Positions 12,885 through 24,795 of a DNA stretch of 64,000 nucleotides are shown piece after piece (positions within the stretch are counted from its first letter, which is position 1; every line of letters begins with the position of its first letter). A program made the position numbers and the translations under genes. The stretch is from Mytilus californianus (Eukaryota > Mollusca > Bivalvia > Mytilida > Mytilidae). The DNA is taken from positions 13,755,501 through 13,819,500 of the forward strand of contig NW_026262690.1 in NCBI RefSeq assembly GCF_021869535.1, given 5' to 3'. The notes beneath the pieces were generated by a model. It was not told the origin of the DNA, made no database searches, and worked only from the letters and a program-made list of their open reading frames with translations.

Positions 12885-13170
12885 TTTTTTATGCCCCTCA
12901 CTTAGGGGCTTTATGTTTTTCGGTCTGTGCGTCCGTTCGTTCGTTCGTCCGTCTGTCCCGCTTCAGATTAAAGTTTTTTTTGTTAAAGTTTTTGGTCAAG
13001 GTAATTTTTGATGAAGTTGAAGACCAATCAACTTGAAACTTAGAACACATGTTCCCTATGGTATGGTCTTTCTAATTTTAATGCCAAATTAGAGTTTTGA
13101 CCCAAATTTCACGGTCCACTGAACATAGAAAATGATAGTGCGGGTGGGGTATCCATGTACTATGGACACA
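12885..13170 (+). repeat. Dispersed repeat with TTCG/TCCG tract
   Basis: It starts with ATGCCCCTCACTTAGGGGCT (a small hairpin), then CGTCCGTTCGTTCGTTCGTC, then GTTGAAGACCAATCAACTTG and GGTATCCATGTACTATGGAC. Its style matches other non-coding elements here that begin with 'ATGCCCC' and a GTCCGTC tract. No ORF. Confidence 0.55.
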
Positions 13171-13189
13171 TTCTTGTTCTGTAATTAGT

Positions 13190-13900
13190 TCATAAAACAA
13201 AATATTTCACCCAAAAAATTGATTATTATTGATATTGATAATAAGAGGAATACATATGCATATAAACATAAGATAATATAGTCTGTCTTTAAAGATCCTA
13301 TGTTAAAAGTTTTAACCATGAATAACCGAGCTTTTTATTTTTATTTTTCACAATTTTTCTCTACAAATCACATTTTACACAAGAATTACAATTTTTTTAA
13401 ATACTAATAACTATAGGACTTCTTAAGATAAACATCAGATAGTATTTTCTATTTAGATCCCAATGCGAAAGTTTTAACCATCAATAACCGAGATTTTTTC
13501 ATTTCCAGTTTTTGGGTTTTCTGTCTTAAAACATATATTCAACTAAAATTACCCAAATATTAATATTGATAACTAAAGGACTTCACAAAATAAACATAAA
13601 ATAGTATGTTCTTTTTTCTATATAGATCAAATTTCAAAAATATTAACCATTAACAACGGAGATTTTCTACGTTTCCAGTTTTCGACGTTTTTTCACTAAA
13701 AATCACTCATTTCACCTCAAAATTACTTCATTATGAATAATAATAACCAGATGACTACATAATAGTCTTTTAAGATAAGGTTTCCTGTCTTCAACAAGCT
13801 TTAGGTCTAAAAATGTTAACATAGATAACAATTTTTCTTCTTTTCCAGTTTTCAGCATTTTTTCTCTAAAAACCACATATTTCACCCAAAAATAACCTTT
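13190..13900. repeat. Diverged tandem array, four units of ~160-180 bp
   Basis: The landmarks 'TTTTAACCAT(G/C)AATAACCGAG' (13308, 13461; degenerate at 13640 and 13815) and 'CACCCAAAAAT/ATTTCACCTCAAAATTA' recur four times. An old array with no coding capacity. Confidence 0.7.
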
Positions 13901-14149
13901 TCCGCAAATTATATTAATGTATAGTTTTAGTATGTTGTTAGTACAAGTCTATATTATAATTTGCACTAAAAAAACCTTGTGTTGCAATTAGTTGAAGGTT
14001 GAGTGATTTTAGAGCTAAATTGACTAGGCTATTTATGACAGCAAAATATACACCAGGCAAGTCTGAAATAAGGTTTTGGCTATACCATGCATCACCTAAA
14101 CCAATAACAAACAGTTCATTCTTAATAAAATACAACCAATAACACTTAT
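13901..14149. other. No recognised feature
   Basis: No supported feature; a 65-codon minus ORF is unsupported. Confidence 0.4.
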
Positions 14150-14290
14150 TATTTGGCCGGACATCTCTTTAATTCGCCTCTTAGGCCCACGGTGCTATTT
14201 TACTGGCTCTGGCAAAATAGCCTCCTTAGCGCTATTTTGCCGGAGCCGGTAAAAAGAAATTTATATAGAGGCTTGCTATTTTGCCGGATT
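14150..14290. repeat. Small GC-richer repeat with inverted pieces
   Basis: GGCAAAATAGC at about 14210 and GCTATTTTGCC at about 14230 and 14276 form opposing pieces; GCTATTTTACTGGCTCTGGC precedes them. The biological nature is unclear. Confidence 0.45.
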
Positions 14291-15180
14291 GATATTCTAA
14301 TAAAAAGATATCACATAAGTTTTGAAATTAAAAGTTACTTTACATACAAAAAAATATATTATTTAAGCAAAGCATGCATATAAAATAGATATTCTAATTA
14401 AAAATTATAATAAAAATATCCCTTAAGTTTTGAAATTAAAGGTAAAACTCAACAACTTCAAAATGATTTACAAGTGTTACAAAACCATGCAGTGCCTTGC
14501 TTTTGGTTCATTTTTTAGTTTTGCACAAGAAAAATGCTGCCACTGCAGACATAAACTGCACATAACACTTTTTGGATAAAAATATATTTTTAACTTATTT
14601 GCAAAAAAATTAACGAATTTTTGAAAATTTCAATAAACTTTTCGTAAATCTAAAAACTGATATCTAGTACAAAATGTATTTGTATTCCATGCCCATCTAC
14701 TTGGTCGGGATCAGCCAGGGTGAATATAGCGACATCTGCTGCTGTAACAAAGATCAGTGAAGCGAGAAGGAAGACAGGATAGAAGACAGAAAGCGATCCA
14801 ACCAAGAGACCCGATATATTTTTGTGTATGTAAAAGTTCCCTTTTATGTTTCAGTGGCACAATATAGCTAAAACTGGAGTGTATCTGATTTTCTTTGTGC
14901 ATTATCATTTTTTTCTGTTTGTTAGAAGTAAGTCACTCAAAATCTTTATTTAAAAATTTATATACTATCAAAACGATTTTAAATTCTAATTGCATCAGCA
15001 GTAAATGCTTTTTAGATTGTGTACTGACACCATCCCAAAAAATCATTTAAAAATAATTGGTTTATGAACTGAAGTGGAATTCTGTGGACGTAATTGAGAG
15101 AAATTGAAATTGAAATTCAACAATAATTTATGTATTTTATCTTTGCTTTTTGCCTATATTATATTTAAATAACAGAAGAT
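14291..15180. other. Mostly unrecognised; one curious open frame
   Basis: AT-rich except about 14690-14830. There the minus strand holds an open frame reading GLLVGSLSVFYPVFLLASLI, then FVTAADVAIFTLADPDQ. It lacks an ATG and a convincing splice acceptor, so it is not annotated as a gene. Confidence 0.4.
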
Positions 15181-15364
15181 TTTATATGATTGCCAATGAG
15201 ACAACTCTTCACCAGAGAGTGCAGAGACAAATCCGGGTCTGTTCGCCAAAAATTACGTTCGCCCATTCATGTTCGACCCCTTTCACACCTTTCGCACCTA
15301 CACATTCGCACTCAAAGTCCATTCGCACCCTTTTTATTGGTTTTGTGTTAAATAATTTTGTAAT

Positions 15365-16605
15365 TGAGTTTTGGTAAGTGTATTGCTGTAAATATTTTTT
15401 TTTCATTGTTTCAAAATAAAGTGAGATTCTGACAACATTTTTTTGTGTTGAATAAATCTTAATCATGTTTTGGTTAGTGTATTGCTATAAAAAAAAATTT
15501 CATTGTTTCTAAATAAATTGAAATTCTCACAACATTAGTTTATTTGTGTTGAATAAATCTTAATCATCTTTTGGTTAGTGTATCTATACTATTAAACGAG
15601 AAGACCTCATTTTGTGTGTCGTTTCTCTTCCTTCCCCAATAAATTAATCATCATGCCTCTGTGTCTTATAGGTACCATGCATAGTCGCATTTGTCATCCA
15701 TTCTTATGATTATTCAGTTTGGGTTATTTTGGGAGAAAAACGAAGAAAAAGGCGTCCGGATATTGTTTCCGTCATCGACTTTAAAGTCATACCCAAGACT
15801 TCCGATTTTAAACTTTAAAAGAGGGGGTAAAGGGTTATTTTCGTGCAAAGTGTTTTGCCACTTTTTATATCACGTGCAGCCGTGATAAAGGTTCGTTATT
15901 CACCGTGTTTCTTGAAATTGATAAAAAGATCAACGTGCAAGAAATTTTTAATTGTTCGCTCATCGTAAAATGGCAATTTTATTTTGCGTTCTTCCGTGTA
16001 GATACCCCCCCCTTTTACTCCCCTCTTTAAACATAATTTTCATAATAACTCGGGGACAGGACAATTATTTTCACGTTATTCTGCATGTATACTATGATTA
16101 TAATCCTATAATATATAGACTCTCTATATAATATAGCAGTGATCGCCGTGGAGAAGAAACTTGGAATTGATAGTTAATAGCAAATACACTTTATTTATAT
16201 TATATGTATGTTCATAGTATACAGAAACGCGAAAATCATGGAATTTAACAGAGAGCAAAAAAATAACTGACTTTGGAAAAAAGGGAGAGGGCTTAAAATA
16301 ATTGTCCTGTCTCCAAGTGCCTATGACTCAGTTTGTTACCTTTTCTGAAATTCTCCAGACATAAAATCTTTTACAAAAATTCATCCTACAACAGTTTACA
16401 TACTTTCAACCAAGCTCTTAATACCCCCGATTTTGTGGGTGTGTTCTAGTTGCTATAAATTTAATATGTTTTCATTGTTTCAAAATAAAGTGAGATTCTC
16501 ACGTTGTTTTTTTTTTTGTGCTGAATAAATCTTAAATTATGTTTCGGTTAGTGTTGTGATAAATTTTTTTTTCATTGTTTTAAAATAAAGTGAAATCAAA
16601 GGGGT
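15365..16605. repeat. Four ~100-bp tandem units, third split by an insertion
   Basis: Each unit reads roughly TTTTGGTTAGTGTATTGCT, T-rich, TTTCATTGTTTCAAAATAAA, GTGA(G/A)ATTCTCAC, GTTGAATAAATCTTAATCAT. Units start near 15368, 15466, 15568 and 16540. The third is interrupted exactly between A15582 and T16450 by the Helitron. Confidence 0.85.
15583..16449 (+). mobile_element. Non-autonomous Helitron (867 bp)
   Basis: It begins with TC (TCTATACTATTAAACGAG) and ends with CTAG, preceded by a short GC-containing hairpin (about 16421-16442, ATACCC...GGGTGT). It sits between a host A (15582) and T (16450), as known for Helitrons. The empty site can be read directly in neighbouring tandem units as GTTAGTGTATTGCT; the insertion splits GTGTA|TTGCT with no target duplication. 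No Rep/helicase ORF is present, so movement would need proteins supplied elsewhere. Inside, about 16060-16315 contains inverted GACAGGACAATTATTTT and AAAATAATTGTCCTGTC. Confidence 0.85.
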
Positions 16606-17002
16606 CAAGCTGTTAAAATCAATTATCTTTCGTGTTTTTCTTTTAAAATCTTCAATGTTTTACTCATAGCAAGCTAAATACATGCAGTATTTTCATCAAA
16701 GCAAGTTAAAACAACAATCATGATTTTCAAACACACAACAATAATACCAAATTTAGCTGTGTATAAATACAAGTTAGCAGTAATCATACATTTGTACATA
16801 ATTAACATTTATTCATTAATCATCAAATTGATAAAAAAAAAAAAAACATTCATATAATAATTCCCAAATTTTTATTCAGGAAAATATATTTTTGTTGGTA
16901 TATACATATACAAAAATATCTAATAATTCAACGTGAATTTGAATAAGAATTGGGTGCGAACAGACCTAGGGGCGAACATGTGAGGTGCGAACAGACCTGA
17001 TA

Positions 17003-17096
17003 CTTGTTGATCTGCATGTGAAGATAAAATAATTGAACAATGAAAATATTTTTTTCATTGTTCAATTTTTTTATCTTCACATGCAGTTCAACAAGT
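17003..17096. repeat. Hairpin element, arms ~45 bp
   Basis: CTTGTTGATCTGCATGTGAA at 17003 faces TTCACATGCAGTTCAACAAG ending near 17095. The inner arms ATTGAACAATGAAAA and TTTTCATTGTTCAAT meet near 17050. Confidence 0.9.
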
Positions 17097-18118
17097 TCCA
17101 AATGCCTAACAGAGGATATAATTCGATTATGACATTATATTTTCTTGATTTCCTCTGAATTTCCTATTGTGACCTCATGAAAAAAGGCAACCATGTCTGA
17201 TGACATCACATAGAAAGAACACATCTTTTTGCAGATCGTTCGAAAAGAAGGATTAAGATTTTCTGTATGTCGTCTAGAAATCATTAGAGAAAAAGATTCC
17301 ACCACAAAATCTCGTGCAACACAATATTTATCCACTCTTGACAGTTAAACTTTAAATATTCAAATTTGAAAATTTAAAGTTCTGTCTCGAGAAGATAAAT
17401 ATTGATTCAGTGGTAGAATCTATATTTAGCATTTTTTATAACAGTGAATGTATGCATAAGCTTGTGCTCATCTTGGGACTGTATAGCACTCTGTATTACC
17501 ATTATTCTTTTTCAAAGTGACCAAATTACAACTTCAAAGTTAAACATTGGCACATTAACTCCAGTATTCATGGATTGATTTCTCCAAACTTTACATTATT
17601 GTGGGAATTGATGGAAGAAGATCCGTTTTGATTTTTTAGATATCATGCACAAGCTCTAGTATGCTTGGATCAAATTACTACAAACTTAAAACTGTTGTAA
17701 GGATTGGTTAATGTAGATTTGCTTTTGATTTTGAAAATTTTTGGTTTGTCATTCATATTTGACACAATATTTATATGCCCAAGGGTATCCTCAGACATAT
17801 TTTTCTACAGAGCTATTATTTACTTATGATTAAATTCCTTCTAGCTAGATATCCCATTTTATTCTTGCAACAATTTCAATGTGCACAATAAGGATGTATC
17901 ATGTGCTCCTGGATCAGCTGTTTATTTTTCTTTTGTAGTACTTTCATGAATAAAATAATTATTGTGCCTTAAATTTAATTTTAAAATAAATGTAGGAAAA
18001 TAAAAAATAAATACCAGTAACAAATACACTTAAATTTTTTACATTTGTGCTTCTTTTTGTTACCCAAACACACATACTCTGTTGTCATGACTCATTACAA
18101 AGGTATTTCAAATGACCC

Positions 18119-18338
18119 ATATACTTAAAATTCAGAAACTATTGCCAGGTTTTTATTATTCCGAAAATTGGGACTGGGTGTGTATTGCAGTAATCAGAAC
18201 TCACATTCTGAAATCTGACACATACACATGTATAAATGTATGCAGTTTTTCCTGTAATCACAATAATTATTTTTACATTTTGGTCTGTCTTGTCGAAATC
18301 ACAATAATAAATGTGTGCACTAATTTCTGAATTAACAT
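18119..18338. mobile_element. Diverged MITE copy (same family as 40604-40814)
   Basis: It has the same order of motifs as the copy at 40604: AATTCAGAAACTATTGCC at the left, GGGTGTGTATTGCAGTAATC and ACTCACATTCTGA inside, and GCACTAATTTCTGAATTAA at the right. Terminal repeats are degraded. It lies in the loop of the foldback element. Confidence 0.75.
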
Positions 18339-18449
18339 GTACAGTATACGGTATATATTACATATTTTGAACCTGTGAATTTTTAATGTTATTAATGTAT
18401 CAACATGTAGCCATGATATATATATAGATTCTACCACTGCATCGAGTGT

Positions 18450-18562
18450 GATACGATATTTATCCACTCGAGACAGTTAAATTTTCAAATTTAAAACGCG
18501 AGGCTCGCCGAGCGTTTTAAATATTTAAAATTTAACTGTCGAGAGTGGATAAATATCGTATT
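18450..18562. repeat. Near-perfect palindrome
   Basis: ATACGATATTTATCCACTCG at 18451 is mirrored by a GAGTGGATAAATATCGTAT block ending near 18561. The centre is GC-rich (GCGAGGCTCGCCGAGCG). Weaker pairing extends to about 18428 and 18586. Confidence 0.85.
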
Positions 18563-18765
18563 ACACGAGATTTGGTAGTGGAATCTGTTTCTCTAATGAT
18601 TTTCAAACAATACGCAGGCAAATTTATTCCTTCTTTTCGAATGATCTGCAAAAAGATGTGTTCTTTCTATGTGACGTCATCAGGCATGGTCGCCTTTTTT
18701 CATGCCGTCACAATAGGAAATTCAGAGGAAAGGAAGAAAATTTGATGTCATAATCGGATTTTAAC

Positions 18766-19320
18766 CAATGAAGAACTGAGATCAAACGAACCACACGTTG
18801 ATTAAATTTTTGTTTATACAATGGGTGCAGAAAGGGATAAATTGACGAAGAATTAGAGAAATACAAATATTGAATTTGAAGTGAAAAGATACAAATGTAT
18901 ATCAAATATTTTGTGTTGTACGGTTTTAGGACAAAACAATCAACTGACACGCACCTGAATGTAACATGGTATACCAACTTTCTCTTTGCAATAAGATAAT
19001 TGCCCATTTTTGTTTTTTTTCCAAAATAATGTTGCATGTATGCAAATTAAGGCTTTTAAAAAATCAGTCTTTTATCTCTCTATTTTATTAGTGGAATTTA
19101 TGCTCATGTATCTTCAAGATCCAAAAGTATTTGCAACTACACTACAATATTTATCGGCTGTTTTGTGAAAATTTGTAGTATATTGCTCCATACTATAATT
19201 TAGGAAGAAACTAGTTAATGAGATACAAAATAAATCCTAAATCATGCACCTACATTTTACTTTTGATGTGTATTACTTTTTTTAACCAGGTTTGCCAAAG
19301 GAAAAATCCTGTTAATAATA
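18766..19320. other. No recognised feature
   Basis: AT-rich. The 109-codon minus ORF at 18708-19037 partly lies in the foldback arm and has no recognisable domain. Confidence 0.4.
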
Positions 19321-19324
19321 AATA

Positions 19325-20465
19325 AAGTGGTGAAGTACCTCAGGTGGGCAGCTGCCAACAGTTTCCGTGCAGTAACTTATGAACTGTTCAACCAATACTT
19401 TTCAAATTTTGATATGTTGATACTAATGACAAAAGCAAGGTTAAGTTTGATATTAAAGATTTATATTATAAGCATTCAGGAGTTATGGTCCTTGATATAT
19501 TGGAAAATGAAACTTTATGTCGTTACAGTTCAAAAACTTAAGAACCCTTCTACCTGTGTTTTTCAAATTATAATTTGCTGTTACTGATGACAAAATGGAG
19601 GACAAGTTTGATATTGAAGATTTTCACTTTTTCTATTCAAGAGTTATGTTCCTTGATCTATTGTAAAATGTCACTTTATGTCCTTTTCAGGTAATTATTT
19701 ATGAACCACATGACCAATGCTTTTAATATTTCAATATATGTTGTTACTGATGAAAAAAATGGAGGTCATGCTAATCATTGACGATTTTCACTTTTGCTGT
19801 CTTGGAGTTATGGTCCTTGATTTATTGGAAAATGGCCCTTTATTTCGTTTCCATGCAATTAATTATGAACTACATGACCAATGCTTTTAATTTTTAGTGT
19901 GTATTTCCTGATGAAAATATGGAAGTCATGCTCAACATTGATGATTAATCATTTTTACTTTTGCTGTCCAGGAGTTATGGTCCTTGATTTATTAGAAAAT
20001 GACACTTTATGTTGTTATGGTTCAATAACAATGAACCCTTCTTTCACAATGGTTTTCAAATTATAATTTGTTGTTACTGATTACAAAATGGTCTTTGATT
20101 TATTGGGAAATGGCACTTTATGTCGTTTCTGTGCAATTTTGTATGAACCACTTGACCAATGCTTTTTAAAATTTTAATACATTGTATGTTGTTACTGATG
20201 AAAAAATGGAGGTCAAGTTCAATATTGAGGATTTTCACTTTTGCCGTCTAGGAGTTATGGTCCTTGATAGGTTGGATATTTGCACTTTCCGTGCTATTTT
20301 TTATGAACCATTGAGCCAATGCTATTAAGAATTTAATATGCTGTTACTGATGACAATATGGTGGTCAAGTTTGATATTAATGATTTTCATTTTTGATGAC
20401 CAGGAGTTCTGGTCCTTGCAATTTGATAGATTGGAAAATACTCAAAATAGGCATAGAATGTGGCA
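19325..20465. repeat. Diverged tandem array, ~165-bp units
   Basis: The block 'AGGAGTTATGGTCCTTGAT...TTGGAAAATG' recurs about every 165 bases (about 19480, 19645, 19805, 19970, 20250 and 20400). It alternates with 'ATGAACCA...TGACCAATGC' and 'TGTTACTGATGA(C/A)AAAATGG'. About seven units, old and indel-rich. Confidence 0.8.
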
Positions 20466-21045
20466 GGTCATAAAAGCCTGAAAGCTCTTTTCAAAATACA
20501 AAAAAAAACTGGTTTGCTGTCAATTTGACAGCTCATTCCTTGTACATGGTATCCGTCTGGAGACAGTATACTATACATAATGCAGTCTGCACCAAATAGA
20601 TTTTCACCAACTCCATTTTAGTTCAAAAGCCAAATTTCAAAAGAATACTTTGCATGTCCAACCAATTTTATTCAAGTTTTCAAACTAATTTTCAGAAGCC
20701 ATTGGCTTAAAGTTAGTTATTTATGGCATAGTCTGCATTAAGATACATGGCAAGACAAAACTTAAGTTTTGTCCAAAGGGAGATAACCAAAAATTTGCTT
20801 TGATCTTTATCACTACTAGCATGACTAGTGTCTCTTCTGTGCAATATGTTCATTGATGAAATTTTGTCATGATTTTTAAGCGAACAGCTGTCCTATAAAT
20901 AATGGTTGATTTCTGGTATTTCCTTTCTTATAATTGTAACATTTCATTTTAAGAAAGCATATGGCCATATGTTTGCAAAAAATATGGAAACTTCATGGTA
21001 CACGTGTATGTAGTGTGTCTGTACCTTAGGATACAGGTACATATT
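20466..21045. other. No recognised feature
   Basis: No supported ORF, RNA gene or repeat. Confidence 0.4.
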
Positions 21046-21049
21046 TTTT

Positions 21050-21274
21050 TACTGTGGATTCATTTACTTTTTATTGGGTGCCAATTTTTCTTGGTATGGA
21101 GGAAAAATTGCATTTTCAAGGATATTTGATTTTGTGGTTTTGCCAAAGTCTACATACAAGTCTATAGAAAATTTGTATTTTGTTAAACACTTAAATTCAT
21201 AGTTCACCTAGCTGGCCTGTGCCCAGGAAATCCATGAAAATTGGTATCCCAGGAATAAATATGAATCCACAGTA
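21050..21274. mobile_element. MITE, ~225 bp
   Basis: Inverted termini ACTGTGGATTCAT (21051-21063) and ATGAATCCACAGT (21261-21273) are perfect over 13 bp, with a TA at each outer edge. There is no ORF. Its form fits a TA-targeting miniature element; the superfamily is an inference. Confidence 0.75.
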
Positions 21275-21833
21275 TAATTTTTTCTATTTTTTTGGAAATA
21301 AATTCAGCAATTTACATGAATATGTGCTTACATGAATATGTGCTGATTTTTATTGATAATTTACAATTCAAAAGAATAATTTTTTAAACAATTAAAATTT
21401 TTCTCTCGTTGAAGGGATAGTGCTTCATTTAAGGAGCTTCATGTACATGTATGTCTCATCCAAGGATTTTCTTCCCAATCTGTTATAATTTATCCTATGT
21501 ATGTTACGATTGATAAGCTTGTAAGAAAGATGCCTGAGGAGGCTTTCAACATTATTTGTATTATATATCTTGTATATATAATTTTGTTGTACATGTATTT
21601 GATTTGTCATCAATTTACTATTTTTGTAATATTGGAGAATATTAATATTGTGAATTGAATTTTTGAGTTGGATGTCTTTTCCAGTATATCATTGTCTCTT
21701 TGGTAAGGTTGGAAAATTATACAGTTTGAATTGTTTGTTTTATTTTATTTTCCTGCTTTGAAGTTTTAGTTTTACAGGAACTAGTATCAGAGTGTAGTAT
21801 TGCAAGATTTCATATCTACATATAAAATACATT
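21275..21833. other. No recognised feature
   Basis: AT-rich. The minus ORF at 21425-21613 is unsupported. Confidence 0.4.
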
Positions 21834-21839
21834 GAGTTT

Positions 21840-23393
21840 CAGTGTTCTCCCCAGGATTTTTTTAAGGCGCAAAATTCAAGGGCGCGTAACTCTTTTTTAG
21901 AGTGAACGTTTGTGATCTGAAGCAATAAGTCATAAATCATGACATGCAATATGAATTATAATGCTTTGTGTTATGTGTTTAATAATGCAGAGTATTAATG
22001 AATTACAAGAAGTCAAAATATAAATATTCATCTCTACTCTCTGCTCCTTCTAGGGATATTGTTTCAAGATAGTGGTATTTTGTTGGACAGTCTGTTCCCC
22101 AACTTTGTCTTTATCCTCTTCAGGGTTAAAAATTAAACCCCCACTCACAATAACTTTTGCTTATACCCCCTTTAACATTTCTAAGCCATGAAAACTCAGT
22201 CAGCCACTTGTCATTGAAACCAGAAACATGGTGCTTGCTTTTATCAATTGTTAAAACTTGAGCTTGGTTGGGATTAGGAGAAGCAATGCAATCTGCTTAT
22301 ACTGACAGTGTAGACGGAGGTGTATTCCACTTTTCATTAGAAGTCATTGGTGTGAAAAAAAACTTCTACTTCCATCATCTACCTTTTGCTTATAATTCAC
22401 CCCTTTGTTATTTGCAGAGAACATGTTCATTCAGAATTAATAAAATCGAATATGGTTAAGATATTTGGTATACAACTTTTTAAAACAATTTTTTTTTATA
22501 AATGAACAGCTGACCAGTTTCCCGTCGTAGTTTCACATTACGCTTCCGTGCGTATTATTGTTTAATCCTATCTTTGGCAGATAGATATAAACGAAACTTT
22601 ACAAATTCGTTAAAGTTAAAACCATTGAAATTATTTACCAGTGACATTATACAGAAGCTGCGGCGATTCTGTACCCGTGTTGATCGTCACATATTTCCCG
22701 ACACACGGATTCACGATCGATGTTCAATGATCATTTTATTTTTAAAAATATGACAGTTTCAGACGAATTTACCTTGCAAGCAACATTTTTTCACTTTCTA
22801 TTAAAGTAAATCACTCCTCGTTATCTTTAATCAAACTTTATTTTAATTTTTTCAACTACTAATACTTTCATTCATAGTTTTCATCGTAAATATCTTTAGC
22901 AATGTGTATTCAAATTTATCATGTGTATTCAACACGTTCATTGGTCGTGTTTAAATAGATTCTTCTTCTCGACCAATGAAAAAATTCGTTATATAAATGG
23001 TCAAGTGATCACACACGATGCGTAAATACAATGTATTTGCGATCTATTTCTTCAATTTCTGCACTGAAGTTTTTAAAAATTTTAATTTTCTTCAAAAAAT
23101 ATCTATCTTGATGATCATTTACGCTATTACCTGATAACATAGTCCGATAAGGCTGAGATAAGCGTTGCTCAGGTAAAACTAATTATCAGTTATTGCGTAA
23201 CACTGACCGACCCATCAGCGGTGATCAGTAACTTGACAATTTTAACCAACATTTATAATGCAAATGTGAAAATTAACACGCTGCGGGATCAAGTATCAAG
23301 GGACAGCGGCCAATTAAGACGCTGCGGGATCTACAAAAATATTATGAAGGCGCTGCGGCACCGCAGCGTCATATCGGCCTGGGGAGAACACTG
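21840..23393. mobile_element. hAT-like non-autonomous DNA element (~1.55 kb)
   Basis: Inverted ends CAGTGTTCTCCCCAGG (from 21840) and CCTGGGGAGAACACTG (to 23393) match the CAG(T/G)GTTCTCCCC style known from hAT families. GAGTTT flanks both sides (21834-21839 and 23393-23398), a partial target-duplication signal; hAT elements normally duplicate 8 bp. The interior has no transposase ORF. Near the right end, CGCTGCGGGATC occurs twice (about 23280 and 23320) and a palindrome CGCTGCGGCACCGCAGCG lies at 23351-23368. Confidence 0.65.
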
Positions 23394-23419
23394 AGTTTGC
23401 TTTCAGTTACTAATATGAT

Positions 23420-23545
23420 GATGATGTCAGATGGATGTCTGCTTAATGTCCAGTGGCAAATTAATATGCATATTCAGGACGAGAACATGTTAATGTTATA
23501 TGAATATTAATCCTGCTTTGTACTAGACCAACATGCTGAGCCAGA
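23420..23545. repeat. Dispersed repeat fragment (CCAGTGGCAAA type)
   Basis: TGTCTGCTTAATGTCCAGTG followed by GCAAATTAATATGCAT matches the family noted at 555-760. Confidence 0.55.
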
Positions 23546-24059
23546 TTTTTAGCTCACCTGGCCCGAAGGGCCAAGTGAGCTTTTCTCATCACTTTGCGTC
23601 CGTCGTCTGTCAACTTTTACAAAAATCTTCTCCTCTGAAACTACTGGGTCAAATTTAACCAAACTTGGTCACAATCATCATTGGGGTATCTAGTTTAAAA
23701 AATATGTCCGGTGATCCGGTCAACCAACCAAGATGGCCGCCATGGCTAAAAATAGAACATAGGGGTAAAATGTAGATTTTGGCTTATATCTCTGAAACCA
23801 AAGCATTTAGAGCAAATCTGGCATGGGGTAAAATTGTTTATCAGGTCAAGATCTATCTGCCCTGAAATTTTCAGATGAATCGGACAACCCGTTGATGGGT
23901 TGCTGCCCCTGAATTGGTAATTTTAAGGAAATTTTGCAGTTTTTATACGACCGCAAAAATTAAAAAATTTTTGGTCGTATATTGGTATGACGTTGGCGTC
24001 ATCGTCGTCGTCTGGCGTCGTCCGGCGTCGTCCGAAGACACATTGGTTTTCGCACTCTA

Positions 24060-24795
24060 ACTTTAGTTTAAGTGAATGGATCTCCCTGAAATTTTACCAT
24101 AAGGTTCATTACCACAAAAGGAAGGTTGGGATTGATTTTGCGGGTTATGGTACCAACGGTTAAGGAATTGGGGGCCAAAAAGGGGCCAAAAATAAGCATT
24201 TTTGTAACTTCCATACATATCTTGTGTGTTAGTGTATGGATCTCTCTGACATTGTACCACAAGGTTCCATATCACAAAGGGAATGCTGGGATTGATTTTT
24301 GGGGTAATTGCCTCAAAATTTTAGGAATTAGGGGCCAAAAAAGGGGCAAAAAACAAGCATTTTTCTAGTTTCATGATAATAACTTGTGTGTAAGTGTATG
24401 GATCTTTCTGAAATTGAACTACAAGGTTCCTTATCACAAAGGGAAAGCTGGAATTGAGTTTGGGGGTAATTGCCCAAAATGTTTAGGAAAAAGGGGCCAA
24501 AAAGGGGCCAAAAATAGCATTTTTTCTAGTTTCCAGACAATTACTTGTGTTCAAGTGTATGGATCTCTCTGAAATTGTACTGCAAGGTACCATACAAAAA
24601 AGGGAAGGCTGGGATTGATTTTGGGGGTAATTGCCTCAAAATTTTAGGAATTAGGGGCCAAAAAGGGGGAAAAAACAAGCATTTTTCTAGTTTCAGGACA
24701 ATAACGTGTTCAAGTGTATGGATCTCTCTGAAATTGTACTGCAAGGTTCCATACCACAAAGGGAAGGCTGGGATTGAGTTTGGGGGTGATGAATC
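24060..24795. repeat. Tandem array, ~160-bp units (in element B)
   Basis: 'GTGTATGGATCTCTCTGA...' followed by 'CACAAAGGGAAGGCTGGGAT' and 'AGGGGCCAAAAAGGGG' recurs about five times. The overlapping 60-110 codon ORFs on both strands all repeat one pattern (e.g. VWISLKL.YKVPYHKGKAG) and are not genes. Confidence 0.9.

Larger units (their letters stand above)
15234..16995. repeat. Composite repeat bounded by inverted GGTCTGTTCGC ends
   Basis: GGGTCTGTTCGCC and ACGTTCGCCCATTCATGTTCG lie at 15235-15272. Their inverted relatives GGGGCGAACATGTG and GGTGCGAACAGACC occur at 16970-16998. Inside are four ~100-bp tandem units and an inserted Helitron. Inverted termini suggest an old non-autonomous mobile element; no target-site duplication was established. 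Confidence 0.55.
17118..18765. mobile_element. Foldback-type element with ~220-bp inverted ends
   Basis: The left end 17118-17340 and right end 18543-18765 are inverted copies. Both encode the same apparent peptide outward (MDKY..., MCSFYV..., VTIGNSEE), with differences spread evenly, so I treat these 66-codon ORFs as repeat shadows. Both ends also carry AT-rich hairpins just inside (about 17342-17440 and 18428-18562). The loop holds a MITE copy and otherwise featureless DNA. No transposase frame seen. Confidence 0.7.

Noticed and set aside
17135-18745. Two similar 66-codon ORFs as a duplicated small gene
   Set aside because: They lie in the inverted arms of a foldback element with equal divergence outside the frame; possible but unsupported.
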